Positions 23,955-34,688 of a DNA stretch of 64,000 nt are shown here, one piece after another. The first letter of the stretch is position 1; the number at the start of each line of letters is the position of its first letter. The stretch is from Schistocerca nitens (Eukaryota; Arthropoda; Insecta; Orthoptera; Acrididae), in assembly GCF_023898315.1 (NCBI RefSeq), contig NC_064622.1:80911387-80975386 (forward strand). The letters run 5' to 3'. Both the position numbers and the translations under genes were made by a program. A model generated the notes under the pieces. It was not told where the DNA came from. It saw only the letters and a list, made by a program, of their open reading frames with translations, and searched no databases.

Positions 23955-24337
23955 TAGTGCAATTTATACCCGGTACGCGACACACTAATCAAAATAAATG
24001 TGTCCCCCAAAAATTACGACAGTCACACGAAAGATACCCAACCTAGTACGCACTTTTTCACACGCAAAACAAATTTTTAACTTTGATCGAAACAGTACAA
24101 TGTACAAGCGAGAACAAAAAACACACACACATATAAAACACACAAATATAGAAAACAAAACAAGACAAACAACACAACGCCGATCAACAACGCCGTGAAT
24201 CTTTTGAAAGTCTGCTCAGAAACAACGCAGAAGTTGTTTGAGCGCTGTAGGGAAAAAAATTAAGATTATAACACGCTCGCAATCTAACGTTTCAGAGATT
24301 CCAGAGTCTAGCGGAATCACAGAACAGGGTCGCCATG

Positions 24338-26074
24338 TGTAATATTGTTACTTGAATTTGGAATGCTGGCTAACGGTACTGATGGACAATGAAACCGGGT
24401 TGAAAGCCGTGAGCTGTCTGGGGAAGTTAATCTTGCATTACTAAGCAACAGTTTCACGACTGGGTATCTAGTCTAGGTTTACCAAATTCCCAAACAGACT
24501 AACATTGATTATAATCTTTTACAGTCATACAACAACCGGTAATATATCTATATATAAAAAAGGAGAATTTAAATAAAAAGAAAGAAATCAGTTTATATTT
24601 GCAAATTTATTTTAAGATTGATCATTGAAATTTCAGCATATTATACGTGAGTTATACTGAGCTGGTGCCTTATTTACGATTGTGAAAATGTGAGATTGGA
24701 ATCTTACGGAACACATAAAATATGGAGCCAAGATTGGGAGACTGGATACAACACTGCATTCATAAAACAACACACAAAGAACATTGAAACACATGCAAGA
24801 GAAAGTTAACCACAACCAACAGATTCAAATTTTCAGTCAAAGAAATTACATTCGTAGCACAATCCTGTCCGTCGTGTAATTACCACACACTGGTATACTA
24901 AATTCATATTAACTCTTTGTGAAATCTTCCCAAGAAGAATAGCTGAGGGCTACTTTGATGATTCCACCACATGCTTCACGTGGTCAACTTGGTTTACAGA
25001 AAGCGTATAACTCCACAGTAATTTTGATAATAAAATAAATTCGATCGAAAAGCAATTGACAAAAGAAAAACCTTGAACTGGTTACTAACGTCTTACTATT
25101 AACCTGATGGGTCAAACAGTTATATAAGCACGTGGTACTGGTCTCGCAAAGTACACCCCACGTGGGTTGAACATAAAGAAAAGTTGCTATATTGAAAATA
25201 TTGTTAAGACGAGACGTTATAATCACACAAGCATTCGCATTTAAGATTGATCTTAGTTGGAGTTACTGACCAACACGTGGTTCCACTTTACTCACAAAGT
25301 AATGACAAAGCAACTACCGCAAAATAATCTGAACTTGACACGAGAATTACACTACGCTGCAATTTAAGATAGCATTAGATATTTTAGAGCTAAACCTGAA
25401 ATCACGGTGATTAAACTTTCAGTTAGGCTGAACTTAACAAATCCATTGTCCTACGGACTTAGCAGACACGCGCTTAGCCGGAGATCTTACCATTTCAGAC
25501 GCTCGCCACCGCCAGACTGCCACTGCCTACTGCCAGACTGCAACTCTAACTGCTCAGCGTGCTTCCTGAGGGTCGCTCACAAAGACAAACGGAAGGGGCC
25601 AGAGGGGCAGCTTCCTATACCAACATGACAAGGGACGGACCGGACCATACTAAGAATAGAAACCTCTTTGCTTTTAGGAACCGTAGCTACCTGTTCCGAC
25701 GTTGGTCCCACTGTTCTCTAGCAGACAGCCTTGTCTGCTACCCTCAAGCATGCAACTACAAACACATTTGATCATTCATCCTCTCACACAGAAGGGAAGG
25801 GGGATGACAGTACCTTATCATATACAGTATATAACAGAAAGCGGATGTAGGTTCCGTATGAGACTGTGTGACATGAATTACATATATACTGTGTTTTAAA
25901 GTGTAGTAGTGTGACAGATCGTTCTTGTTTACGTGTAAAAGTAACACGTTCCACTACTCAGTCTCCTCCCAGATAGTCAGAAACGCCATAGTAAATTTAG
26001 AAGAGGAATTTATTCCATAAAAGACAACAAATTTGAGAAATTAAACATGAAAGGAATCCAACAGAGACCTTTCA
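24338..26074 (-). repeat. 5' LTR of the gag-only element
   Basis: It matches 16278-18011 nearly base for base from about 24430 to 26074, ending in the same AGAGACCTTTCA at its right edge before the CACT duplication. The left edge reads TGTAATATTG, against TGTAACGTTT in the other copy. It is followed on the minus strand by the primer-site-like TGGCGACCC. It presumably carried the promoter for gag. I did not identify a TATA box with confidence. Confidence 0.85.
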
Positions 26075-27244
26075 CACTCTCAACCATCAGAAAGAAACGC
26101 GAAGTACATCTGTTTCAAAAAGCTGATAAAAAGGCTCTTAACGCCTTTTCAAGAGACCGCTCCTTCCGTTCTGAACATGCAAGCGTAGAAAAGATGTGGT
26201 ATTATTTCAAAGAGATCGTATCGACGGCAATTGAGAGGTATATACCACATAAATTAATAAGTGATGGTACTGATCCCCCCCCCTCCCCCATGGCACACAA
26301 AAGGGTGAGATCGCTGTTGCAAAAGCAACAAAGAAGAATGCCAAATTTAAAAGAATGCAATATTCTCGGGTTTGGCAAAGTTTTGCAGAAATTCGAAAGA
26401 TAGCGCCTACTCAACGCGAGATGTTTATAATAATTTCCACAAAGAAACTCTTTCTCGGAATCTGTCAGAAAACCCAAAGAGATTCTGGTCATACATAAAG
26501 AACATCAGTGGCAAGACGCAATCAATACCTTCACTGGGCGATAACAACGATGAAGTCACTGCTGACAGTGCCGCAAAAGCAGAGTTATTGAACGCCGTTT
26601 TCCGAAACACCTTCTCCAAAGAACACGAAGTAAATGTTCCTGAATTCCAATCAAGAACAACTGCCAAGATAAGAAACACAGAAGTACATACCCTCAGTGC
26701 AGCAAAGCAGCTTAAATCGTTTAATAAAGGCAAGGTTTCCGCTTCAGATTGTATACCAGTCAGGTTCCTTTCAGAGTATGCTGATACAATAGCTCCATAT
26801 TAGCAATTATATAAAGCCAGTCGCTCACAGGAAGATCCGCACCTAAAAACTGGAAAATTGCTCAAGTCACACCAATACCCAAAAAGGGAAATAAGACTAA
26901 TACGCAGAATTACAGGCCCATATCGCTAACATCCTCCCCCCATCAAACATGGACCTGGCCGTTGGTGGGGAGGCTTGCGTGCCCCAACGATACAGATAGC
27001 CGTACCGTAGGTGCAGTCACAACGGAGGGGTATCTGTTGAGAGGCCAGACAAACGTGTGGTTCCTGAAGAGGGGCAGCAGCCTTTTCAGTAGTTGCAGGG
27101 GCAACAGTCTGGATGATTGACTGATCTGGCCTTGTAACACTAACCAAAACGGCCTTGCTGTTGTGGTACTGCGAACGGCTGAAATCAAGGGGAAACTACA
27201 GCCGTAATTTTTCCCGAGGGCATGCAGCTTTACTCTATGGATAA

Positions 27245-30200
27245 ATGATGATGGCGTCCTCTTGGGTAAAATATTCCGGAGGTAAAATAGTCAAGAGGAC
27301 GTCGTTATCAGGAGAAAGAAAACTGGCATTCTACGGATCGGAGCGTGGAATGTCAGATCCCTTAATCGGGCAGGTAAGTTAGAAAATTTAAAAAGGGAAA
27401 TGGATAAGTTAAAGTTAGATATAGTGGGAATTAGTGAATTTCGGTGGCAGGAGGAACAAGACTTCTGGTCATATGAATACAGAGTTATAAATACAAAATC
27501 AAATAGGGGTAATGAAGTGGTAGGTTTAATAATGAATAAAAAAGTAGGACTGCGGGTAAGCTACTACAAACAGCATAGTGAACGTATTATAGTGGCCAAG
27601 ATAGGCACGAAGCCCATGCCTACTACAGTAGTACAAGTTTATATGCCAACTAGCTCTGCAGATGACGAAGAAATTGAAGAAATGTATGATGAGATAAAAG
27701 AAATTATTCAGGTAGTGAAGGGAGACGAAAATTTAATAGTCATGGGTGACTGGAATTCGACAGTAGGAAACGGGAGAGAAGGAAAAACAGTAGGTGAATA
27801 TGGATTGGGGCTAAGAAATGAAAGAGGAAGCCGTCTGGTAGAATTTTGCACAGAGCATAACTTAATCATAGCTAACACTTGGTTCAAGAATCATAAAAGA
27901 AGGTTGTATACATGGAAGAATCCTGGAGATACTAAAAGGTATCAGACAGATTATATAATGGTAAGACAGAGATTTAGGAACCAGGTTTTAAATTGTAGGA
28001 CATTTCCAGGGGCAGATGTGGACTCTGACCACAATCTATTGGTTATGACCTGTAGATTAAAACTGAAGAAACTGCAAAAAGGTGGGAATTTAAGGAGATG
28101 GGACCTGAATAAACTGACTAAACCAGAGGTTGTACTGAGTTTCAGGGACAGCATAAGGGAACAATTGACAGGAATGGGGGAAAGAAATACAGTAGAAGAC
28201 GAATGGGTAGCTCTGAGGGATGAAGTAGTGAAGGCAGCAGAGGATCAACTAGGTAAAAGGACGAGGGCTAGTAGAAATCCTTGGGTAACAGAAGAAATAC
28301 TGAATTTAATTGATGAAAGGAGAAAATATAAAAATGCAGTAAATGAAGCAGGCAAAAAGGAATACAAACGTCCCAAAAATAAGATCGACAGGAAATGCAA
28401 AATTGTTAAGCAGGCATGGCTAGAGGACAAATGTAAGGTTGTGGTGGTGGTGGTGGTTAGTGTTTAACGTCCCGTCGACAACGAGGTCATTAGAGACGGA
28501 GCGCAAGCTCGGGTTAGGGAAGGGTTGGGAAGGAAATCGGCCGTGCCCTTTCAAAGGAACCATCCCGGCATTTGCCTGAAACGATTTAGGGAAATCACGG
28601 AAAACTTAAATCAGGATAGCTGGAGACGGGATTGAACCGTCGTCCTCCCGAATGCGAGTCCAGTGTGCTAACCACTGCGCCACCTCGCTCGGTACAAATG
28701 TAAGGATGTAGAGGCTTATCTCACTAGGGGTAAGATAGATACAGCCTACAGGAAAATTAAAGAGACCTTTGGAGAAAAGAGAGCCACTTGTATGAATATC
28801 AAGAGCTCAGATGGAAACCCAGTTCTAAGCAAAGAGGTGAAAGCAGAAAGGTGGCAGGAGTATATAGAAGGTCTATACAAGGGCGATGTACTTGAGGACA
28901 ATATTATGGAATGGAAGAGGATGTAGGTGAAGATGAAATGGGAGATACGATACTGCGTGCAGAGTTTGACAGAGCACTGAAAGACCTGAGTCGAAACAAG
29001 GCCCCGGGAGTAGACAACATTCCATTAGAACTACTGGCGGCCTTGGGAGAACCAGTCCTGACAAAACTCTTCCATCTGGTGAGCAAGATGTACGAGACAG
29101 GCGAAATTCCCTCAGACTTCAAGAAGAATATCATAATTCCAATCCCAAAGGAAGCAGGTGTTGACAAATGCGAAAATTACAGAACAATCAGTTTAATAAG
29201 TCACGGCTGCAAAATACTAATGTGGATTCTTTACAGACGAATGGAAAAACTAGTAGACGCCGACCTCTGCGAAGATCAGTTTGGATTCCGTGGAAATGTT
29301 GGGACACGTGAGGCAATACTGACCCTACGACTTATCTTAGAAGCTAGATTAAGGAAAGGCAAACCTACGTTTCTAGCATTTGTAGACTTAGAGAAAGCTT
29401 TTGACAATGTTGACTGGAATACTCTCTTTCAAATTCTGAAGGTGGCAGGGGTAAAATACAGGGAGCGAAAGGCTATTTACAATTTGTACAGAAACCAGAT
29501 GGCAGTTATAAGAGTCGAGGGGCATGAAAGGGAAGCAGCGGTTGGGAAGGGAGTGAGACAGGGTTGTAGCCTGTCCCCGATGTTACTCAATCTGTATATT
29601 GAGCAAGCAGTAAAGGAAACAAAAGAAAAATTCGGAGAAGGTATTAACATCCATGGAGAAGAAATAAAAACTTTGAGGTTCACCGATGACATTGTAATTC
29701 TGTCAAAGACAGCAAAGGACTTGGAAGAGCAGTTGAACGGAATGGACAGTGTCCTGGAAGGAGGATATAAGATGAATATCAACAAAAGCAAAACGAGGAT
29801 AATGGAATGTGGTCAAATTAAGTCGGATGATGCTGAGGGAATTAGATTGGGAAATGAGAGACTTAAAGTAGTGAAGTAGTTTTGCTATTTGGGGAGCAAA
29901 ATAACTGATGATGGTCAAAGTAGAGAGGATATAAAATGTAGACTGGCAATGGCAAGGAAAGCGTTTCTGAAGAAGAGAAATTTGTTAACATCGAGTATAG
30001 ATTTAAGTGTCAGGAAGTCGTTTCTGAAAGTATTTCTATGGAGTGTAGCCACGTATGGAAATGAAACATGGACGATAAATAGTTTGGACAAGAAGAGAAT
30101 AGAAGCTTTCGAAATGTGGTGCTACAGAAGAATGTTGAAGATTAGGTGGGTAGATCATGTAACTAATGAGGAGGTATTGATTAGGATTGGGGAGAAGATA

Positions 30201-30443
30201 AGTTTGTGGCACAACTGGCCTAGAAGAAGGGATCGATTCGTAGGACATGTCCTGAGGCATCAAGGGATCACAAATTTAGCATTGGAGGGCAACGTGGAGG
30301 GTAAAAATCGTAGAGGGAGACCAAGAGATGAATACACTAAGCAAATTCAAAAGGATGTAGGTTGTAGTAGGTACTGGGAGATGAAGGAGCTTGCACAGGA
30401 TAGATTAGCATGGAGAGCTGCATCAAACCAGTCTCAGGACTGA
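27245..30443 (+). pseudogene. RTE ORF: endonuclease plus reverse transcriptase, four lesions
   Basis: The start is placed at ATGATGATGGCG (27245), which matches an ATG in the copy at 57460. After an early frameshift near 27290, the endonuclease reads WNVRSLNRAGKLENL, DIVGISEFRWQEE, VMGDWNSTVG (about 27740) and DSDHNLLV (about 28020). A SINE splits codons at 28438. A one-base loss near 28907 shifts frame. The RT then reads NKAPGVDNIPLELL, FGFRGNVGTREAI, FVDLEKAFDNVDW, GVRQGCSLSPMLLNLY and FTDDIVIL (catalytic DD at about 29685). GAG to TAG at about 29878 interrupts YLGSKI. The C-terminus ends AWRAASNQ at 30443. Confidence 0.85.
28439..28693 (-). mobile_element. tRNA-derived SINE (family 1) inside RTE copy B
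   Basis: The same family as 8561-8812. The minus strand begins ACCGAGCGAGGTGGCGCAGT at 28693, has a B box GGTTCAATCCC, and ends in (CCA)n, read on the plus strand as GTGGTGGTGGTGG. The 12-bp duplication ACAAATGTAAGG lies at 28427-28438 and 28694-28705. It is the innermost layer of the nest LINE > RTE > SINE. Confidence 0.9.
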
Positions 30444-31150
30444 ACACCACAACAACAACAACATTACTAACATCGAATTGCAGTAGTGTTCTGCAACATA
30501 TACTGCCTACGAACATTATGAATTACGTAGAAGAAAACGATTTATTGACACATAGTCAACACGGATTCAGAAAATATCGTTCTTTTGAAACACAACTAAC
30601 TCTGTATACTCATGAAGTAATGAGTAGTATCGGCAGGGGATGTCAAATTGATTCCATATTTTTAGATTTCCAGAAGGCTTTCGACACCATTCCTCAAAAA
30701 CGTCTTCTAACCAAACTGCGTGCCTATGGATTATCGAGTCAGTTGTGCGACTGGATTCGTGATTTCCTGTCAGAAAGTTCACAGTTCGTAGTTATAGACG
30801 GAAAGTCATCCAGTAAAACAGAAGTAATTTCCGGCTTTCCCCAAGGAAGTGTTATAGGCCCTCTATTGTTCCTGATCTATATTAACGACATAGGAGACAA
30901 TCTGAGTAGTCCTCTTAGATTGTTTGCAGATGATGCTGTCATTTACCGTCTTGTAAAGTCACGTCCAAAACGAATTGTAAAATGATTTAGATACGATATC
31001 TGCATGGTGCAAAAAATAGCAGTTGCCTTGAATAAAGAAATGTGTGAAGCTATTGACATGAGTACTAAAAGAAGTCCGATAAATTTCGATAATGTGTCAT
31101 TCAAACCTGAAGGCTGTAAATTCTAATAAATACTTAGGGATTACAATTAC

Positions 31151-31469
31151 TGTAAGCAGCCGCAAAACGCGCGGTGAATTCTGTCCTGCCTCGCTCTTTC
31201 CACAGTCCAAACGAATGCATACACTAGTTTCAAAAGAAAGGAGGTTGATATGAAAGTACATCATTCGCAAAAGTGGACTGTATTTAGAGATTACACTGCG
31301 AGACGCAGTTACAGATGGGTGCGCGCTGCTTGGTCATCCCTGCCCTGTCTTCCGTTGTTCCGGCCAGTTCCGACCGCGCCTTGTATGGACGGCCGGCCAT
31401 AAAAAATTCTTACCTGCATCCAGTGTCCTTTCGCTGCTGTGCCCTTGTCGCACTTTGCGCCAATATAGA
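31151..31469. mobile_element. 319-bp insertion with 8-bp duplication, family unknown
   Basis: ACAATTAC at 31143-31150 is repeated at 31470-31477. Excising the segment rejoins YLGITI with TNNLSRKDH of the CR1-like RT. The ends are TGTAAGCAGCCGC and TTTGCGCCAATATAGA, which share only a weak inverted AGCCGCAAA / GGCGCAAAG similarity. An 8-bp duplication would suit a hAT-type MITE, but no convincing TIR supports that. It has no coding capacity. Confidence 0.65.
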
Positions 31470-32052
31470 ACAATTACAAATAACCTAAGTCGGAAAGATC
31501 ACAAAGATAGTGTTGTGGGTAGAGCAAACCAAAGACTATGATTCATTGGCAGAACGCTTAAAAGGTGCATCAGGTCTACTAAAAAGACTGCTTACACGAC
31601 ACTTTTCCGCCATATTCTGAAGTACTGCTGTGCGGTGTGGGATCCGCATCAGGTAGGACTGACGGATGACATCGAAAAAATACAGAGAAGGGCGGCACGT
31701 TTTGTATTATCGCGAAATAAGGAAGATAGTGCCACAGACGTGATACGTGAATTGGAGTGGCAATCATTAAAGCGAAGGCGTTTTTCTTTGCGACGGGATC
31801 TTCTTACAGAATTTCAATCACCAGTTTTCTCCTCCAATTGCGAAAAATTTCTGTTGGCCCTCACCTACATAGAGAGAAATGATCAACATGATAAAATAAA
31901 AGGAACCAGGGCTCGCATAGAAAAATTTAAGTGCTCATTTTTCCAGCAGACCGTTCGAGAGTGGGACGGTAGACAGCTTGAAGGTGGTTCATTGAACGCT
32001 CTGCCAGGCATTTTATTGTGAATAGCAGAGTAATCACGTAGATGTAGATGTA

Positions 32053-32904
32053 CTTGCACCTGACGTATTTAAAAACTTTCCTATACTTTATCGCCTTTGT
32101 CAACTTTATAACGAAATCGCAATATAGTTTAATGGTTCATCAAGCAGCAGCCTTCAGCTAAACGAAAAAATGGTGTGGCTGACATTACGGTTCGCTGCGG
32201 CAGATAGCAACTGAAACAGAAGCCCTATCGTAGCGAAATTACAGCGTATGTTTTATGAAACGTGAAGGCGGGGTAAGGAGCGGTTTTACTACTACCGGGG
32301 AAGACATTAAAGCGTCGGTTCTGCTTGATACGCACTGTTGTTGGCTTGAATCGTTGGCCTGAATACTACGCCTCGGCAATGGAAAGTAAAACCGTTCCTC
32401 GTAGCAGGCCGTACATCAACTATACTGAATAAAGATGTGTACGAAACGCTACAGCTCTCAAAGGAGATTCCCTACGCAAAAAGAAATTTAGAACTGCTAC
32501 TTTATTTGCTTTTCAAATAATTGTCTGCTTAATGCACGTATGAAGTTCGCAGAACGAAGGCACTTTTGCCACAATATGCAACAAACTACGAAATCAGAGT
32601 GAATTTAGTTCTCTATGAGCAGCGCAACTCTATTGGTATTAACAAGTGTAGTGAACGAGTACTCACACCTTCTGACTTCATAATGAGTTTCACTCAGGAT
32701 TTAACTAAAATAATACGGCGTGCTACAATGAGAGTTCTTCGTTAGCTAATTCAAATTTCTAAATTTTTACTTAAACTGGCAAGTGATTTTAACTTAAAAA
32801 TTTCACATTAGCAATACGAGAGATGTCAAATAGCGCTAACAAATACAAGGTTATTAGAAATAATTGAAACGATTTCACAGAGTTTCTCTAGCTATATTGT
32901 TTGA
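32053..32904. other. No gene recognised
   Basis: AT-rich sequence between the 3' tail of the CR1-like LINE and the C-terminal end of a mariner transposase. No conserved motif was seen. Confidence 0.4.
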
Positions 32905-33202
32905 CTAAAAGTGCTCCATATGTTGCCCCCCCCCTCCCACCACTGCTGTTCCTTCAGATAAATCGGTAATCAGGTTCCTCACACGTTCAGAGTGCAGCAT
33001 GTTCCTATCTGTCTGTTCAGAGGCACTGTTAATGCGAGGTAGGTTTGTTGATAGAGGACACGTAAACAGTGAATCTTTCACATAACCCCATACTAACAAA
33101 ACGCATAGTGGAGGCCATGACATGAACTACACTATTGGCCATTAAAATTGCTACACCAAGAAGAAATGCAGATGATATACGCGTATTCATTGGACAAATA
33201 TA

Positions 33203-34624
33203 CACTCCTGGAAATGGAAAAAAGAACACATTGACACCGGTGTGTCAGACCCACCATACTTGCTCCGGACACTGCGAGAGGGCTGTACAAGCAATGATCA
33301 CACGCACGGCACAGCGGACACACCAGGAACCGCGGTGTTGGCCGTGGAATGGCGCTAGCTGCGCAGCATTTGTGCACCGCCGCCGTCAGTGTCAGCCAGT
33401 TTGCCGTGGCATACGGAGCTCCATCGCAGTCTTTAACACTGGTAGCATGCCGCGACAGCGTGGACGTGAACCATATGCGCAGTTGACGGACTTTGAGCGA
33501 GGGCGTATAGTGGGCATGCGGGAGGCCGGGTGGACGTACCGCCGAATTGCTCAACACGTGGGGCGTGAGGTCTCCACAGTACATCGATGTTGTCGCCAGT
33601 GGTCGGCGGAAGGTGCACGTGCCCGTCGACCTGGGACCGGACCGCAGCGACGCACGGATGCACGCCAAGACCGTAGGATCCTACGCAGTGCCGTAGGGGA
33701 CCGCACCGCCACTTCCCAGCAAATTAGGGACACTGTGGCTCCTGGGGTATCGGCGAGGACCATTCGCAACCGTCTCCATGAAGCTGGGCTACGGTCCCGC
33801 ACACCGTTAGGCCGTCTTCCGCTCACGCCCCAACATCGTGCAGCCCGCCTCCAGTGGTGTCGCGACAGGCGTGAATGGACGGACGAATGGAGACGTGTCG
33901 TCTTCAGCGATGAGAGTCGCTTCTGCCTTGGTGCCAATGACGGTCGTATGCGTGTTTGGCGCCGTGCAGGTGAGCGCCACAATCAGGACTGCATACGACC
34001 GAGGCACACAGGGCCAACACCCGGCATCATGGTGTGGGGAGCGATCTCCTACACTGGCCGTACACCACTGGTGATCGTCGAGGGGACACTGAATAGTGCA
34101 CGGTACATCCAAACCGTCATCGAACCCATCGTTCTACCATTCCTAGACCGGCAAGGGAACTTGCTGTTCCAACAGGACAATGCACGTCCGCATGTATCCC
34201 ATGCCACCCAACGTGCTCTAGAAGGTGTAAGTCAACTACCCTGGCCAGCAAGATCTCCGGATCTGTCCCCCATTGAGCATGTTTGGGACTGGATGAAGCG
34301 TCGTCTCACGCGGTCTGCACGTCCAGCACGAACGCTAGTCCAACTGAGGCGCCAGGTGGAAATGGCATGGCAAGCCGTTCCACAGGACTACATCCAGCAT
34401 CTCTACGATCGTCTACATGGGAGAATAGTAGCCTGCATTGCTGCGAAAGGTGGATATACACTGTACTAGTGCCGACATTGTGCATGCTCTGTTGCCTGTG
34501 TCTATGTGCCTGTGTTTCTGTCAGTGTGATCATGTGATCTATCTGACCCCAGGAATGTGTCAATAAAGTTTCCCTTTCCTGGGACAATGAATTCACGGTG
34601 TTCTTATTTCAATTTCCAGGAGTG
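33203..34624 (+). mobile_element. Tc1 element (inner), apparently complete
   Basis: The TIRs are CACTCCTGGAAATGGAAAAA at the left and the inverse, TTATTTCAATTTCCAGGAGTG, at the right, with a few mismatches over about 27 bp. TA lies on each side (33201-33202 and 34625-34626). Its length is 1422 bp, identical to the copy at 61684-63105. It is inserted in the left terminal region of the outer Tc1, so it is younger than that element. It contains one uninterrupted transposase gene. Confidence 0.9.
33447..34469 (+). CDS. Tc1-type transposase, intact frame (DD32E spacing)
   Basis: The 340-residue product is the usual Tc1 length. The frame is open upstream of 33447, but MPRQRGREPY is chosen as the start because it aligns with the start of the sister copy and places the first helix-turn-helix at residues 12-52. 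A second HTH lies at about 85-115 and an Arg-rich linker at 58-72. The catalytic triad is D155 (VFSDESRF), D244 (FQQDNARPH) and E277 (SPDLSPIEH), with 32 residues between the last two. Role: excision and integration at TA sites in the nucleus. With intact TIRs and no lesions this is the best candidate for an autonomous element in the window. Activity is inference. Confidence 0.88.
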   Translation: MPRQRGREPYAQLTDFERGRIVGMREAGWTYRRIAQHVGREVSTVHRCCRQWSAEGARARRPGTGPQRRTDARQDRRILRSAVGDRTATSQQIRDTVAPGVSARTIRNRLHEAGLRSRTPLGRLPLTPQHRAARLQWCRDRREWTDEWRRVVFSDESRFCLGANDGRMRVWRRAGERHNQDCIRPRHTGPTPGIMVWGAISYTGRTPLVIVEGTLNSARYIQTVIEPIVLPFLDRQGNLLFQQDNARPHVSHATQRALEGVSQLPWPARSPDLSPIEHVWDWMKRRLTRSARPARTLVQLRRQVEMAWQAVPQDYIQHLYDRLHGRIVACIAAKGGYTLY

Positions 34625-34688
34625 TATTGTACTACAACTGACATGTGATTACATTTTCACGCAATTTGGGTGCATAGATCCTGAGAAA

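Larger units (their letters stand above)
16278..26074 (-). mobile_element. LTR retroelement with gag but no recognisable pol
   Basis: LTRs of 1734 bp (16278-18011) and 1737 bp (24338-26074) face the same way and flank 6.3 kb. A perfect CACT duplication lies outside them (16274-16277 and 26075-26078). A primer-binding-like TGGCGACCCTGTTC on the minus strand begins next to the right-hand LTR (about 24335-24322), so transcription runs right to left. Only gag (21946-23954) is recognisable. The remaining 3.9 kb shows no protease, RT or integrase motif on either strand. It interrupts the CR1-like LINE endonuclease at the end of SDHKAVAVKM. It would depend on enzymes supplied by another element. Confidence 0.85.
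26934..30466 (+). mobile_element. Nearly full-length RTE LINE (copy B)
   Basis: The element begins with a C-rich start near 26934 (CCCCCCATCAAACATGGACC) shared with the 5' ends of the copies at 51885 and 57781. It carries a single large ORF relic and ends in a (CAA)n tail near 30449-30464. The duplication CTAACATC lies at 26926-26933 and 30467-30474. It is inserted in the RT domain of the CR1-like LINE, in the codons for SLTS. A SINE sits inside at 28439-28693. Length without the SINE is about 3.27 kb, consistent with an RTE. Confidence 0.85.
15604..32021 (+). pseudogene. CR1-like LINE ORF2 relic (endonuclease and RT) in blocks
   Basis: Blocks are 15604-16273, 26079-26925, 30467-31142 and 31478-32021. 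The first reads LNCRNCVGKEPELQAL, GTESWI, FYRPP, ICGDFS and ISDHKAV, the APE-type endonuclease motifs. The second holds the linker and the start of RT. NYRPIS is cut by the RTE insertion at SLTS. The third continues LTHSQHGFR, FLDFQKAFD, GFPQGSVIGPLLF and RLFADDAVIY, so the RT catalytic aspartates are present. YLGITI is cut by the 319-bp insertion. The last block carries the C-terminal region ending GSLNALPGILL at 32021. Frameshifts near 26400 and 30985 add further damage. Confidence 0.75.
13912..32052 (+). mobile_element. CR1-like LINE split by four insertions
   Basis: The host element comprises a 5' region (13912-14558), an ORF1 relic, an endonuclease-RT ORF2 relic in four blocks, and a 3' tail of GTAGAT units at about 32036-32052. 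Insertions are a SINE (14099-14351), a gag-only LTR element (16278-26074), an RTE (26934-30466) and a 319-bp unit (31151-31469). Each junction rejoins homologous sequence once the insertion and one duplication are removed. The host sequence adds up to roughly 4.2 kb within 18 kb. CR1-like assignment rests on the esterase-type ORF1 and short-unit 3' tail, and is tentative. Confidence 0.65.

Noticed and set aside
23116..23988. A 290-codon open frame on the plus strand
   Set aside because: It lies antisense to the gag coiled-coil region (22413-23954), and its composition is a by-product of that repetitive coding sequence.
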